Assembly (NCBI RefSeq): GCF_028736235.1
Contig: NZ_CP117884.1
Location: 1,860,001-1,924,000, forward strand
Origin: Lacticaseibacillus pabuli
Lineage (GTDB): Bacteria > Bacillota > Bacilli > Lactobacillales > Lactobacillaceae
DNA: 64,000 bases
Reading direction: 5' to 3'
Shown: one piece after another, positions 1 to 8,738 of the stretch
Layout of the letters: every line of letters starts with the position of its first letter
Numbering within the stretch: position 1 is the stretch's first letter
Made by a program: the position numbers and the translations under genes
Notes under the pieces: model-generated
What the model was told of the DNA's origin: nothing
What the model saw: only the letters and a program-made list of their open reading frames with translations
Databases searched by the model: none

Positions 1-22
1 ATTCCAAATCTTGTGCCATCAT
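1..22 (-). CDS. Possible start of a further downstream gene (partial)
   Basis: On the minus strand a GGGGGA ribosome-binding site is followed by ATG ATG GCA CAA GAT at the window edge. This would start a gene just after the acyltransferase stop at 43. Only about seven codons are visible, so no product can be named. If real, it would be the fifth gene of the acyltransferase/glycosyltransferase operon. Confidence 0.3.
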
Positions 23-42
23 AATCCCCCATTATGCGCTGA

Positions 43-906
43 CTAGTGCCGCCAGCCAGCGATGTCCCGTGATGAAAAGTCATAACTCAGCTCACGGCCA
101 TATGCCCGTTCGTAAGCCGCCTTCTTTTGGGCGTAGTCCGCCTGTTGCAGCCGCTTGCTAGCGGTGCGCACGTCGAGTTGCGGATCTGGCCACAGCGGGT
201 CGAGCACGTGCACCGTGTAATCCACCGCGTCAAAGTCTGCGGTCACCGGATTTTGCTCGGCGTGCATGCTGACAAAGATGGACACGATCGGCCGGTTGAA
301 CTTCGCGGCAAAATAATACGCCCCGCGCTGTGGTGGTCGCGGTTTCGTGTAGTTAAACCACATTTCCTGCTCAGGATAAATCAATACCCAGTCGCCGCGC
401 TGTAAGTAGCCACCTAAAATGGCGGGAAACTCACGCCCCATCCATTCTTTTTCTGTGCTGATGGGCAACGTATCACCATAATTCATCAGGTACCCTAGCC
501 AACCGCCCATTTTCAGGTTAGTCAACTGACTCACGATATGCAAGCGATGACCGCGAACGGCCTTGCGCACAAAGAGGTTTTCGACGGGTGAAAAATGGTT
601 GCTCGTGACGATGGCACCGCCAGTCACTGCCGCCAGTTTTTCAGCACCTTCGACGCGCACGCCGTGACCGGCGATGCGTGCAAACATATCCAAGCCTTTA
701 CGAGTGATAAACGTGCTCGTCTTGAAACGTAGACTCTGCCGCCGCGTCTGGTAGGATTGCAACAAATGCAACGCCTCAGCCGTCGTTAATTCAGGATCGC
801 CCTCCTGCACTTTAGCCGTGAACGCACCCGTACGTGTTGCCTGAGCAATGTTACTAATCGCGCCACGATGATCGCCACGGAGTACGCGATCCTTGACGCT
901 AATCAT
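43..906 (-). CDS. PlsC-like 1-acylglycerol-3-phosphate O-acyltransferase family protein
   Basis: The 287-residue protein belongs to the lysophosphatidic acid acyltransferase-like (PlsC) superfamily, which transfers acyl chains to glycerolipid or glycolipid acceptors at the membrane. The expected H-x4-D motif is present as NHFSPVEN near residues 103-110, with Glu in place of the usual Asp. The later substrate-binding block appears as LIYPEQEMW near residue 175. It is the last clear gene of a four-gene minus-strand operon, and its ATG overlaps the preceding glycosyltransferase stop (ATGA), which indicates translational coupling. The acceptor is unknown. Because two glycosyltransferases are coupled to it, acylation of a glycolipid is more likely than housekeeping phosphatidate synthesis. 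That last point is inference. Confidence 0.75.
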   Translation of the reverse strand: MISVKDRVLRGDHRGAISNIAQATRTGAFTAKVQEGDPELTTAEALHLLQSYQTRRQSLRFKTSTFITRKGLDMFARIAGHGVRVEGAEKLAAVTGGAIVTSNHFSPVENLFVRKAVRGHRLHIVSQLTNLKMGGWLGYLMNYGDTLPISTEKEWMGREFPAILGGYLQRGDWVLIYPEQEMWFNYTKPRPPQRGAYYFAAKFNRPIVSIFVSMHAEQNPVTADFDAVDYTVHVLDPLWPDPQLDVRTASKRLQQADYAQKKAAYERAYGRELSYDFSSRDIAGWRH

Positions 907-1844
907 AGCCGCACCCCGCCGAGCCGTTCATTGACGTCCCGGAAAGTACCGGTCTGCGTCGTGATGTGCTTAGCATTCGCAACTAATTTATCCAGCCGCG
1001 CGTTGTCAGCCTGTATATCAGCCTCGGTGAACGCCCGCTTCTGATCAAGCAACTCCTTCTTAAATGGCGTGGCGGCGGCATAATCCCAGAATTCCCGTTC
1101 ATATGGCACACCTGTATAGTGCCACGGCTTCTTGAAGAGGTTGTAGTGCACGAGGAAGGCATCGTACTTAGGATGGCGTTCCTGAACGTTCCATGATGGC
1201 GAGAGTTGAACCATCTCATCGTGCGCAATCGCGTTCAGGTAATCCTGGTCCGCCGCAATTGACTTGAACTTGTAAGTATTCAGCAAGTTCAAGAAGTGGT
1301 CCGCAAAGCGCCGGTCACGCATTGCTGCCAGGTTCATCACGAGGACACCCGAGTTCACATAATCAGCAGGTGGCACGCCAACCGCCCCCGCCGCGTATGG
1401 GGCCAAAACGGGGTCGGTTTTCACGAACGGATCCACCGCTGCGGCGACCAAACTGTTCGAAACATCGGTTGCGTACAGGTCAGCAACGTCGCGCAAGACC
1501 ACCGTATCTGCATCCAGGTAGATTCCCTTGTCGTACTGAGGAAACATCTCGGGGATGAACAAGCGGTAGTAAATCGTGAGGGTGAAGTAGGAGGCAAACA
1601 GCTTGTTCTCGTTGTCTGCCAAGCATTCGCGGATGCGGTCCCCCATGGGCTGCAAGTCAATCTGGACATTGGCCGTCGCCAAGGCTTTGAGCGCCGCGGT
1701 ATGGGCAGCGGTGAGTCCTTCTTGCAAAACAATCACACGGTACTGCTTTTCTGGGTCGCTACTCTTTATCAATGATTCGATCGAGACAGCAAGACCTGGC
1801 GCGTACTTATCGTTTACAGCGTAAAAAATTGGAATTTGGGTCAT
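903..1844 (-). CDS. GT8-family glycosyltransferase
   Basis: The 313-residue protein matches glycosyltransferase family 8 (retaining transferases using nucleotide sugars, LPS galactosyl/glucosyltransferase type). It opens with the typical IPIFYAVNDKYAPGL strand and has the metal-binding DxD as YLDADTVVLRD at about residues 109-119, followed by a YVNSGVLVMNL block. The start at 1844 is chosen because AGGAGG lies 6-7 bases upstream; a longer upstream extension has no such site. It follows another GT8 gene and overlaps the downstream acyltransferase by four bases. Sugar donor and acceptor cannot be read from sequence. Confidence 0.85.
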   Translation of the reverse strand: MTQIPIFYAVNDKYAPGLAVSIESLIKSSDPEKQYRVIVLQEGLTAAHTAALKALATANVQIDLQPMGDRIRECLADNENKLFASYFTLTIYYRLFIPEMFPQYDKGIYLDADTVVLRDVADLYATDVSNSLVAAAVDPFVKTDPVLAPYAAGAVGVPPADYVNSGVLVMNLAAMRDRRFADHFLNLLNTYKFKSIAADQDYLNAIAHDEMVQLSPSWNVQERHPKYDAFLVHYNLFKKPWHYTGVPYEREFWDYAAATPFKKELLDQKRAFTEADIQADNARLDKLVANAKHITTQTGTFRDVNERLGGVRL

Positions 1845-1854
1845 GCGTTGCCTC

Positions 1855-2691
1855 CTATTGTTTACGTGCGGCCAGCGCCGGACGCAAACGGTCATATTCG
1901 TTTAAAACATCGTCATACATTGTCAGGTGCAATTCATCGTGCACCCGGCTGACCTCCCAGGGCTTTACCGTCACGGTATGCAGCCATGGCCAGAAGCGAA
2001 AACTGGTCGTGAAGTGCTGGAACACCGTATCCTCGTGGCGGCGGCGTTGATCATTAAAGCGCCGTGGTGCAATGGCCTTGGTGCGGGCCAGCTTATTCAG
2101 CGCCGACTGATCAGGCATGAACATCTTGACGTCGCGGCACATCGCACGCGCCTTAGCAAAGAGCCGGGTTTCCTTGATGAGGGGCATGTTGAGGAGCAAC
2201 ACGCCGGAATTCAGGTAGTCGAAAACCCGCAGCCGGCTGTGAAAGAACCAGCGGCCGTAATAATCGAGGACGCCGACAATCTCGTGACCGGTCATATCCT
2301 CATTGTAAAAGTTGGTGGGATCCTGACTGGCGATAACATCTGTGTCTAAATACAACAATCGATCCGGCAGGCCCGGAATCAGGTCTGCGTATAGTCGCAA
2401 CATGCAATACGGTGTGAACAGTGTCGCCATGTTAGCGATGGGTTCATCATCGTAAAACTGCGCCGTCATGTCATAGCGATAGACATGGCTATCGGGGTTT
2501 AACTTTTGCAGCTCACCTTCGAGCAGATTGGTCACTGCAACAGGTAGCGCGTTAAAGTCACGCTCACCGCCCTTAATGTTGGCGGTAAGCACGTAGATAT
2601 TCAGCGGCGCATGGGTTTGCCTGCGCAAACTTAGGGCGCTAATGACCAGCCCGTCTGCCATTTTGGAATCCCCACAATAGAGAATGTTCAT
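1855..2691 (-). CDS. GT8-family glycosyltransferase (second copy)
   Basis: The 278-residue protein is another family 8 glycosyltransferase with its own DxD, YLDTDVIASQ, near residues 114-123 and a DYLNSGVLLLNMPL block. It is clearly diverged from its neighbour, so it probably adds a different sugar or uses a different acceptor. The start at 2691 has GAAAGGAGG upstream and overlaps the preceding acyltransferase stop by four bases. Ten bases separate its stop from the next ATG, and its last codons overlap that gene's ribosome-binding site. Confidence 0.85.
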   Translation of the reverse strand: MNILYCGDSKMADGLVISALSLRRQTHAPLNIYVLTANIKGGERDFNALPVAVTNLLEGELQKLNPDSHVYRYDMTAQFYDDEPIANMATLFTPYCMLRLYADLIPGLPDRLLYLDTDVIASQDPTNFYNEDMTGHEIVGVLDYYGRWFFHSRLRVFDYLNSGVLLLNMPLIKETRLFAKARAMCRDVKMFMPDQSALNKLARTKAIAPRRFNDQRRRHEDTVFQHFTTSFRFWPWLHTVTVKPWEVSRVHDELHLTMYDDVLNEYDRLRPALAARKQ

Positions 2692-3452
2692 GGCGCTACC
2701 TCCTTTCGTCGGTAAGTGATGTAAGTCGTCGTATTGTTCATTGCCGCCCGCCACTGCATCGCTGCCATCAGTTGCTGGCGCAGGAGACGCTGGCGGATTT
2801 TCAAGGGCTGCGTCATGTCAGCACGGAAGGGGCCATCGACGTAAACGGTCATGCGCGGGCGACGTCCACGCCCGGGCTGATAGGTCGTTGTCGCCGTGTA
2901 AACCGCCCGACCATCCGCTGCGGGATAATGGACACTACCTGTAGCAAACGGCCTGATGAGCGTTGTATACGGCCAGACGTGGGCCTCAGGATACATGACG
3001 ACCATGTCACCCTTTGCCAAGCGCGCAGTCATCGCCACTTGAAACGAACCGAGTTGATGCAAGCGGTTTGGCAAAACGAGCGCGCCCGCTGGCCGGAGTA
3101 GCTTACCGCCAATTGGCACACCCAGGTTTGCGGCAGCCACAATGGGATGAACCCGCCGGCTGCCTGCCAGTAAGTAAGGCAGGAAAACATCCCCCACCGG
3201 TTGCGTATGGTTGATGAAGATATAGGCGCCGCCCGCGTGGTTGGCAACTTTTTCACTGCCATAAACACGGCCGTGAAAAAACATTGGGTAAACAATTCGC
3301 GCCAAACCGTGAACGATGCGGCCAAACATGGCGTATACAATCGGATGACGCTCTCGCCAATCGTAGTCGGCAGGCAACTGTGCCTCTTGGTGTCGGCTTT
3401 GCACAAAATCATCGGTGAATGATTCGAAGTACCTTACTCGCATTGGGGTCAT
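2688..3452 (-). CDS. PlsC-like acyltransferase, first gene of the operon
   Basis: The 254-residue protein is a second PlsC-superfamily acyltransferase. Its catalytic motif reads INHTQPVGD near residues 81-89, so the Asp sits one residue later than in the usual H-x4-D spacing. The substrate block is MYPEAHVWPY. The start at 3452 follows GAGGAGGAG with good spacing. The ATG at 3443 is a weaker alternative. It is promoter-proximal behind a strong promoter (3500-3527) and a palindrome (3467-3482). Together with the other three genes it suggests a dedicated acylated glycolipid or glycopolymer pathway. Confidence 0.75.
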   Translation of the reverse strand: MTPMRVRYFESFTDDFVQSRHQEAQLPADYDWRERHPIVYAMFGRIVHGLARIVYPMFFHGRVYGSEKVANHAGGAYIFINHTQPVGDVFLPYLLAGSRRVHPIVAAANLGVPIGGKLLRPAGALVLPNRLHQLGSFQVAMTARLAKGDMVVMYPEAHVWPYTTLIRPFATGSVHYPAADGRAVYTATTTYQPGRGRRPRMTVYVDGPFRADMTQPLKIRQRLLRQQLMAAMQWRAAMNNTTTYITYRRKEVAP

Positions 3453-3466
3453 CACGCTCCTCCTCT

Positions 3467-3482
3467 TTGAGTGATTACTCAA
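3467..3482. promoter_or_regulatory. Palindromic operator candidate
   Basis: TTGAGTGATTACTCAA has 6-bp perfect arms and a 4-base centre. It lies between the predicted transcription start and the RBS of the acyltransferase/GT8 operon, where a TetR-type repressor would block transcription. The regulator is not encoded nearby. Confidence 0.45.
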
Positions 3483-3499
3483 TCAATCCTTTACCGAAA

Positions 3500-3527
3500 A
3501 TTATACTCGTGCCGTGTAAGGCGTCAA
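3500..3527 (-). promoter_or_regulatory. Promoter of the acyltransferase/GT8 operon
   Basis: On the minus strand TTGACG is followed after 16 bases by TATAAT, a near-consensus vegetative promoter about 50 bases before the first start codon. Confidence 0.7.
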
Positions 3528-3537
3528 CCTAAACACA

Positions 3538-3568
3538 CAAAAACGGCTGGGACGATTGTCCTAGCCGC
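3538..3568 (-). terminator. Rho-independent terminator of the DHA2 exporter gene
   Basis: A GC-rich stem (CGGCTAGGAC / GTCCCAGCCG on the minus strand) with a GATT-type loop is followed by a T-run on the minus strand, 20 bases after the exporter stop. Confidence 0.8.
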
Positions 3569-3586
3569 TATTCGTTCAGTCATGGT

Positions 3587-5059
3587 CTAAGCCTTGCTAG
3601 TTGTACGTTTGCGGTCAAACAGGTTAATCACAAAGCCAAGAATAACAATTATTATGCAACTGATGAAAACACCGTGAAAAGCGCTGAAAAGTGCCTCGCG
3701 TAATGGGGCCAGCACCTGATTTGGCAACTGGCCAGCAGTATGCGGATTGACCAGCGTGTTCAGCATGTCTGTGGTCAAGCCCTTGCCGTAGCGCCCGACG
3801 TTGGCGACGGCCATGTTGAAGATGATACCGAATATAGACACCATCATCGTCTGGCCAAGCGTCCGACTCAGCGTGTTAAAACTGGTTGCGACCCCGATTT
3901 GCGAATTGTCGACCGCCGCTTGTGACGTTACCGTGGTTGACGTAATGATGGTCCCAAATCCAAGGCCCAATACCCCGGCAACGGCAAGGAAATTCCAATA
4001 AGGTGCGTACGCTGGTAGCATCAGCAAAATCGTGAAGCCAATGAGCACGTCAATCAATGCAATGACAAGGACGCGTTGTGGCCGCATCCGTGCCAGCATG
4101 CGACCGGCAATAAACGACCCAATGATCCACATCATGCTGCTGGGGGTGACAACAAACCCACCGAGCGATGCGGATAACCCCAAAATTCCCTGCATCCACA
4201 TGGGCATATAAACTTCAAAACCCATGACCACACCAGAAATCAATGCGGACAAAATATTTTGAATGGTGAATGTGCGCGATTTGAACAGGTCAAGCGAGAT
4301 GACTGGATCTGCCGCCCTGCGCTCACGCCGCAGAAACAAAGCGAGGAGGACGCCAGCAACAACGAGTAAGATGATGAAGCGTACGAGTCCCCCGGCCTCA
4401 GAGAGCGACTGAAAGGCAACCAGCGTAAACATTAGGGTCAGCGCGAGTAACACGGTCCCCATGTAATCGACGGGTGAGCTTTGTTTGGCGTACGACTCGT
4501 GCATGAAAATCATTGTGAGCAGCATCGTCACCAGACCGATTGGCACATTAATCACAAAGACCCAGTGCCAGGATAATTTATCGACGATAAAGCCACCCAG
4601 CAGCGGCGCAATAACCGCAGCAATTCCCCAAGACGACCCATTGAGGCCGAGAATGCGCGCCCGTTTTTCAATGGGATAGAGGTCAGCGATAATCGTGAAC
4701 GTGACGGGCATGATGGCGCCGGCACCAATCCCTTGAATCGCCCGCATGATAATGAGCATGAACATAGACTGCGAAAGTCCGGAGAGCAGCGAACCGACCA
4801 CGAAGATGCCCAGCCCCATCAGCATGACGGGTTTGCGGCCAATCCGGTCGGCCATCTTGCCATAAATTGGGGTCGCCATGGCGCTGGTGAGCAGGTACAT
4901 GGAGAAGACCCAGTTCATCATCTTAACGCCGTGCAGGCTCCCCACAATCGTTGGCATGGCCGTGCTGACGATGGTGCCTTCAATTGCGGTCATAAAGGTC
5001 GCAATGAACACCGTGATGGTCATAATGAGGACGTTGGTCTGTTTCTTAGTTCCAGTCAT
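3587..5059 (-). CDS. DHA2-family (14-TM) MFS drug exporter
   Basis: The 490-residue integral membrane protein fits the EmrB/QacA (DHA2) drug:proton antiporter family, which usually has 14 membrane segments and this length. The MFS signature loop is visible as GKMADRIGRKPVML near residue 67, and an antiporter-type glycine/proline-rich helix follows around IAPLLGGFIVD. The start at 5059 is chosen for the AAAGGAATT site upstream; the longer reading through the metK terminator region lacks one. It lies 85 bases downstream of metK on the same strand, separated by a terminator, so it may be expressed by read-through or from its own weak promoter. Substrates cannot be predicted. Confidence 0.85.
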   Translation of the reverse strand: MTGTKKQTNVLIMTITVFIATFMTAIEGTIVSTAMPTIVGSLHGVKMMNWVFSMYLLTSAMATPIYGKMADRIGRKPVMLMGLGIFVVGSLLSGLSQSMFMLIIMRAIQGIGAGAIMPVTFTIIADLYPIEKRARILGLNGSSWGIAAVIAPLLGGFIVDKLSWHWVFVINVPIGLVTMLLTMIFMHESYAKQSSPVDYMGTVLLALTLMFTLVAFQSLSEAGGLVRFIILLVVAGVLLALFLRRERRAADPVISLDLFKSRTFTIQNILSALISGVVMGFEVYMPMWMQGILGLSASLGGFVVTPSSMMWIIGSFIAGRMLARMRPQRVLVIALIDVLIGFTILLMLPAYAPYWNFLAVAGVLGLGFGTIITSTTVTSQAAVDNSQIGVATSFNTLSRTLGQTMMVSIFGIIFNMAVANVGRYGKGLTTDMLNTLVNPHTAGQLPNQVLAPLREALFSAFHGVFISCIIIVILGFVINLFDRKRTTSKA

Positions 5060-5094
5060 AATTTCAATTCCTTTACCTAATCTGTTTTCGGGCA

Positions 5095-5134
5095 CAAAAA
5101 AAGAGGTGGGCATTATAAATAATGTCCCACCACC
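5095..5134 (-). terminator. Rho-independent terminator of metK
   Basis: A GGTGGGACATT / AATGCCCACC stem on the minus strand is followed by seven Ts, directly after the metK stop at 5145. Confidence 0.85.
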
Positions 5135-5144
5135 TTATCGGTCA

Positions 5145-6326
5145 CTAAAGCAGAGTTTTCAGTGCATCAACCTTGTCGAGGTGTTCCCAAGGCAAGTCAA
5201 CGTCTGTGCGGCCGAAGTGACCATAAGCCGCAGTCTGTTCATAAATTGGGCGCTGCAGATCCAGCATCTTGATGATACCGGCTGGGCGCAAGTCGAAGTT
5301 GTCACGAATGGCAGCAACGATAGCTTCTTCAGAAATCTTGTTCGTTCCAAATGTGTTGACGGAGATTGAAACCGGCTGTGCTACCCCAATGGCGTAGGCA
5401 AGCTGGACTTCAACTCGACGCGCCAACCCGGCGGCAACGAGGTTCTTGGCAATGTACCGTGCCGCGTATGAGGCGGAACGGTCAACCTTGGTCGCGTCCT
5501 TACCGGAGAATGCCCCACCACCATGGCGAGCGGCGGCACCATACGTGTCGACGATCACTTTGCGGCCGGTCAAACCGGAGTCAGCGGCTGGACCCCCAAG
5601 GACAAAGCGTCCGGTTGGGTTAACCAAAATCTTGGTCTTGTCATCCAGCAGTTCAGCTGGAATCGTCTTGCGAATAATCTCGCTCTCGACGTCCTTGCGA
5701 ATCTGATCCAAGGAAACATCTGGGTTGTGCTGTGTTGACAGCACGATGGTGTCCACACGGTATGGGTGGTCATCGTCATCGTACTCCACGGTCACCTGTG
5801 CTTTTGCATCAGGCCGCAAGTACTTGAGGATACCCTCATGACGAACCTTCGCTGTCCGACGCATCAAGGCGTGGGCCAAGGCGATTGGTAATGGCATCAG
5901 CTCCGGTGTCTCATCGGTCGCGTAGCCAAACATCATGCCCTGGTCACCGGCGCCAATCTTGTCGAGTGGGTCGGTGTCCGCCTCGCGGGCTTCGAGTGAT
6001 TCGTCGACACCCTGTGCAATGTCAGGTGACTGTTCATCCAGCGCAACGAGGACGGCAACGGAATCAGGATCAAAGCCGGATTCCTTCGTGTACCCAATGC
6101 GCCGAATCGTGTCACGGACGATCCCCTGGATATCAACGTAGGCGGTTGTGGAAATTTCCCCAACGACCAGTACGAGGCCGGTCGTCACGGTCGTTTCACA
6201 GGCAACACGCGCTGTCTTATCCTGCTTGAGGATTGCGTCAAGGATTGCATCACTGATTTGGTCAGCAACCTTGTCTGGGTGTCCTTCTGAAACGGATTCA
6301 GATGTAAATAAATGTCTTTCTTGCAT
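5145..6326 (-). CDS. metK: S-adenosylmethionine synthetase
   Basis: The 393-residue enzyme makes S-adenosylmethionine from methionine and ATP in the cytoplasm. It carries the family hallmarks: [14 protein letters not shown] near residue 12, [12 protein letters not shown] near residue 124, and the glycine-rich P-loop-like [17 protein letters not shown] near residue 268. Length is normal for the family. It is preceded by an SMK-box riboswitch overlapping its ribosome-binding site, so high SAM should block translation initiation. The start at 6326 is fixed by that GGGGGA site. Confidence 0.98.
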   Translation of the reverse strand: MQERHLFTSESVSEGHPDKVADQISDAILDAILKQDKTARVACETTVTTGLVLVVGEISTTAYVDIQGIVRDTIRRIGYTKESGFDPDSVAVLVALDEQSPDIAQGVDESLEAREADTDPLDKIGAGDQGMMFGYATDETPELMPLPIALAHALMRRTAKVRHEGILKYLRPDAKAQVTVEYDDDDHPYRVDTIVLSTQHNPDVSLDQIRKDVESEIIRKTIPAELLDDKTKILVNPTGRFVLGGPAADSGLTGRKVIVDTYGAAARHGGGAFSGKDATKVDRSASYAARYIAKNLVAAGLARRVEVQLAYAIGVAQPVSISVNTFGTNKISEEAIVAAIRDNFDLRPAGIIKMLDLQRPIYEQTAAYGHFGRTDVDLPWEHLDKVDALKTLL

Positions 6327-6334
6327 GGAAAATT

Positions 6335-6398
6335 GTTTCCCCCTTCTTAAGTCGGTTACAAGGCAAACCTGAAGTTTCAGGCCCCATCGGGAATTGTT
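6335..6398 (-). promoter_or_regulatory. SMK box (SAM-III) riboswitch of metK
   Basis: The minus-strand leader reads ATTCCCGATGGGGCC, a CCTGAAACTTCAGG hairpin, TTTGCCTTGTAACCGA and then AAGGGGGAAAC. These are the conserved blocks of the SMK box known from lactic acid bacterial metK leaders. SAM binding pairs the GGGGG Shine-Dalgarno with the upstream TTCCC-type anti-SD. All invariant segments appear in order. Confidence 0.93.
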
Positions 6399-6410
6399 TG
6401 CAACGTAAAT

Positions 6411-6438
6411 ATCTTAACACAACCACAGTTTTCCGCAA
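6411..6438 (-). promoter_or_regulatory. metK promoter
   Basis: TTGCGG, a 16-base spacer and TAAGAT lie on the minus strand just upstream of the riboswitch. Confidence 0.55.
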
Positions 6439-6442
6439 ATTT

Positions 6443-6471
6443 TTGCGCTACGAGCCCTTTTCAAGTAAGAT
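6443..6471 (+). promoter_or_regulatory. Promoter of the 6498 membrane protein gene
   Basis: TTGCGC, a 17-base spacer and TAAGAT lie divergently from the metK promoter, 27 bases before the start codon. Confidence 0.45.
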
Positions 6472-6497
6472 GTTCTACTATAAGAGAGGAATTTAAA

Positions 6498-7142
6498 ATG
6501 CCTAAAGTTACAGAAAAAATCGGCAACGCGATTTTCCTCGTGATCTTCGCGTTGTGCTTTCCTATTATCTCAATCGGCGCTAACAACTTGGCGTGGAACC
6601 TGGGCTTTATCGCCATGCTGGCCACAACTGTTCTACTCGGCGTCATCCAAACCCAGTGGCACACCGCATGGGTGGCCAGCATTGCGGCTGTTGTCGCCAT
6701 TGTGGCCGCGAGCGCGCACTGGCTCCTGTTACCGCTATTACTCGCACAAGTCGGACTGGCAGTCATCGTGGCTACCCAGCCGCTTACGACGGGCGTCCGT
6801 GCAACAGGTTTGCTACTGATTGGTGCATTCGTCCAAGTGGCGTTGATGTTGAATCAAAATAGTATTCTCACAACACCGTTTTTGTACGATTTGCTGTTCC
6901 AGCTGTTGCCCTTCATCTTCATTGCGTTGGGTGACAAGTTGCCACTGGTCGCACGGGGCGTGGGCTTGCTGATAATTATCGTGGCTGCATATGTTTTGCA
7001 GCGCTACACGATTGTGGCAGCACTAGCCTGCATCATCTTGGGCCTTGTTCCTGCTTTCCTTAAGAAGGTCCCGGTCGCAGCCTATCCATTGGCGGCAACA
7101 GTCTTGGGCATCATCATGCACTTGTCAATGATGCGGGGTTAA
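6498..7142 (+). CDS. Hypothetical multi-spanning membrane protein
   Basis: The 214-residue protein is almost entirely hydrophobic, with about seven predicted membrane segments (for example IFLVIFALCFPIISIGANNL near the N-terminus). I see no catalytic or transporter signature and do not recognise the family. An AGAGAGGAAT site precedes the ATG, and a hairpin terminator follows the stop. It is divergent from metK. Confidence 0.75.
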   Translation: MPKVTEKIGNAIFLVIFALCFPIISIGANNLAWNLGFIAMLATTVLLGVIQTQWHTAWVASIAAVVAIVAASAHWLLLPLLLAQVGLAVIVATQPLTTGVRATGLLLIGAFVQVALMLNQNSILTTPFLYDLLFQLLPFIFIALGDKLPLVARGVGLLIIIVAAYVLQRYTIVAALACIILGLVPAFLKKVPVAAYPLAATVLGIIMHLSMMRG

Positions 7143-7147
7143 TTAAC

Positions 7148-7172
7148 AGCCGCGACGTGCGGCTTTTATTTT
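7148..7172 (+). terminator. Short rho-independent terminator
   Basis: AGCCGC-GACGT-GCGGCT followed by TTTATTTT, immediately after the membrane protein stop and overlapping the RBS region of the next gene. Confidence 0.65.
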
Positions 7173-7182
7173 GGAGAATGCG

Positions 7183-8097
7183 ATGAAATTATCGAAGACA
7201 CAGGCCAATTTGGTCCTAACGCTCACTGCCATCATCTGGGGCAGTGGCTACATATTTACGAAAATGGCGACGAACGCCGCAATGCCGGCGGGTTTGATCA
7301 ACGCATTTCGCGGGTTAATCTTCGCCCTTCTCGTCTATATCTTTTTCCGGAAGACCGTCCGCAAGATGAACCGGCGCGAGTTCGTAGTTGGCCTAACCGC
7401 GGGCGTGATCAACTTAATTGCTTATCAGCTGCAGACCATTTCGATGCAGTACACCACGCCAGCAGACAATGCGTTCTTAACCGCGACCTACATCGTCATG
7501 ATTCCGTTCATCGTTTGGTTGGTTTTCCGCGAAGCACCAGCACCGAAGAGTTACATCGCCATTATCATTTGTATGTTCGGGGTCATGGTGCTGACGGGTG
7601 TCGTCAGCCACGGCTTCCACTTTCAGTTTGGCGATATGTTGGTTCTGTTGTCGGCGCTGTTTTATGCAATCCAAATTGTGTACTTCAGTTCAACAGCAGC
7701 GACCATTAGTCCGTGGATCACGGCCTTTATGCTCGGCATGGTCCAGGGATTCGGCGGTTTGCTCATTTCGGTACTCACGGAAACGCATGCTTACGCGGCC
7801 ATTGACTGGCGCGCAGGTCTTCTGCCGGTCATCATCCTTGGTGTGTTGTCATCATTTGGGGCACAAAGCCTGCAACTGATTGGCCAAAAGTTCACGGATC
7901 CTACCCCTGCAGGTCTCATTATGATGACTGAATCGGTATTTGGCAGTATCTTTTCCGTCATGTTTGGCTTTGAAAAGTTCACGGCAAACTTGTTAATTGG
8001 TGGCCTCATTATCCTGGTCGCTATTGTCCTGATGCAGATTGATTTCCGCCGGCTGATTGTTAGCTGGCGGCGGCGCCGTGCTCACGCAGATCAATAA
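7183..8097 (+). CDS. EamA/DMT-family transporter
   Basis: The 304-residue protein has the ten-helix, two-repeat organisation of drug/metabolite (EamA) permeases. It opens with ANLVLTLTAIIWGSGYIFTK and has a second-repeat block near AGLIMMTESVFGSIFSVMFG. The start at 7183 is chosen because GGAG lies seven bases upstream; a TTG at 7171 has no RBS. A strong terminator follows. The substrate is unknown; relatives export amino acids or metabolites. Confidence 0.88.
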   Translation: MKLSKTQANLVLTLTAIIWGSGYIFTKMATNAAMPAGLINAFRGLIFALLVYIFFRKTVRKMNRREFVVGLTAGVINLIAYQLQTISMQYTTPADNAFLTATYIVMIPFIVWLVFREAPAPKSYIAIIICMFGVMVLTGVVSHGFHFQFGDMLVLLSALFYAIQIVYFSSTAATISPWITAFMLGMVQGFGGLLISVLTETHAYAAIDWRAGLLPVIILGVLSSFGAQSLQLIGQKFTDPTPAGLIMMTESVFGSIFSVMFGFEKFTANLLIGGLIILVAIVLMQIDFRRLIVSWRRRRAHADQ

Positions 8098-8112
8098 ACC
8101 ATTCAAATAGAC

Positions 8113-8160
8113 GCCCACCTAGATTCATCTGATATGAGATGAATCTGGGTGGGCATTTTT
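8113..8160 (+). terminator. Terminator of the EamA transporter gene
   Basis: A long hairpin, GCCCACC.AGATTCAT / ATGAATCT.GGTGGGC, is followed by ATTTTT. Confidence 0.9.
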
Positions 8161-8738
8161 AAGTCCCGTCTATCGGTGCACCAGTTGCTGAGCCAACTGA
8201 AAAATGCGCCTTGGTAGAGCTTTAGTCGTGCCGCAACTGTTCATTAACCATTACCTACAATGCACATGCTGCCCTGGTTTATCGCCACCACGAGCCGACG
8301 ATACAAGCCTATTTCAGCAACAATTCCTGGAGCGCACGATGTTCAGTGGCGCCAGAGTTAAGGAAGGTTCTGAAGCGCTCATCGCTTTGGCGCGCCACGC
8401 AATGCTATTGTTGCGTGCTTGAGTCGCCACGATGTCAATGATCATGGTTCGTTGCTCTGAGGCATCTGTTCATGACCAAATTGCTTAGGTTTAATCGCCT
8501 AAGCAAACCGGTCATGATGGGGAGATGTGCTTCTTAGTTGCCAACACGAAGGGCACGACACAGTTTTGGCAAATGACTTCAACAGTCTAATGAGTCAGTA
8601 GCCTCACTGTTGTTCCGGATTGAATTCAGCCCACCTTGTGAAGAAGGCGACCTCTGCAGAATTATCCTGGTCTAGTTCATGATCGCAAGTGATCATGGAA
8701 CACGGAGATTCAAGAGGCCAAAAAGCATTTTTACGTAC
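8161..8738. other. Intergenic stretch without a supportable gene
   Basis: Short open frames exist (for example 8204-8422) but none has a ribosome-binding site, a recognisable protein or normal codon use. Before element integration this DNA lay downstream of the tRNA-Ser gene. It may hold decayed sequence, but I cannot identify it. Confidence 0.5.

Noticed and set aside
1296..1775. 159-codon plus-strand ORF inside the GT8 gene
   Set aside because: It is a shadow of a well-supported minus-strand GT8 gene with DxD motif and RBS.
8204..8422. 72-codon ORF near the EamA terminator
   Set aside because: No RBS, low-complexity composition and no recognisable protein; treated as chance.
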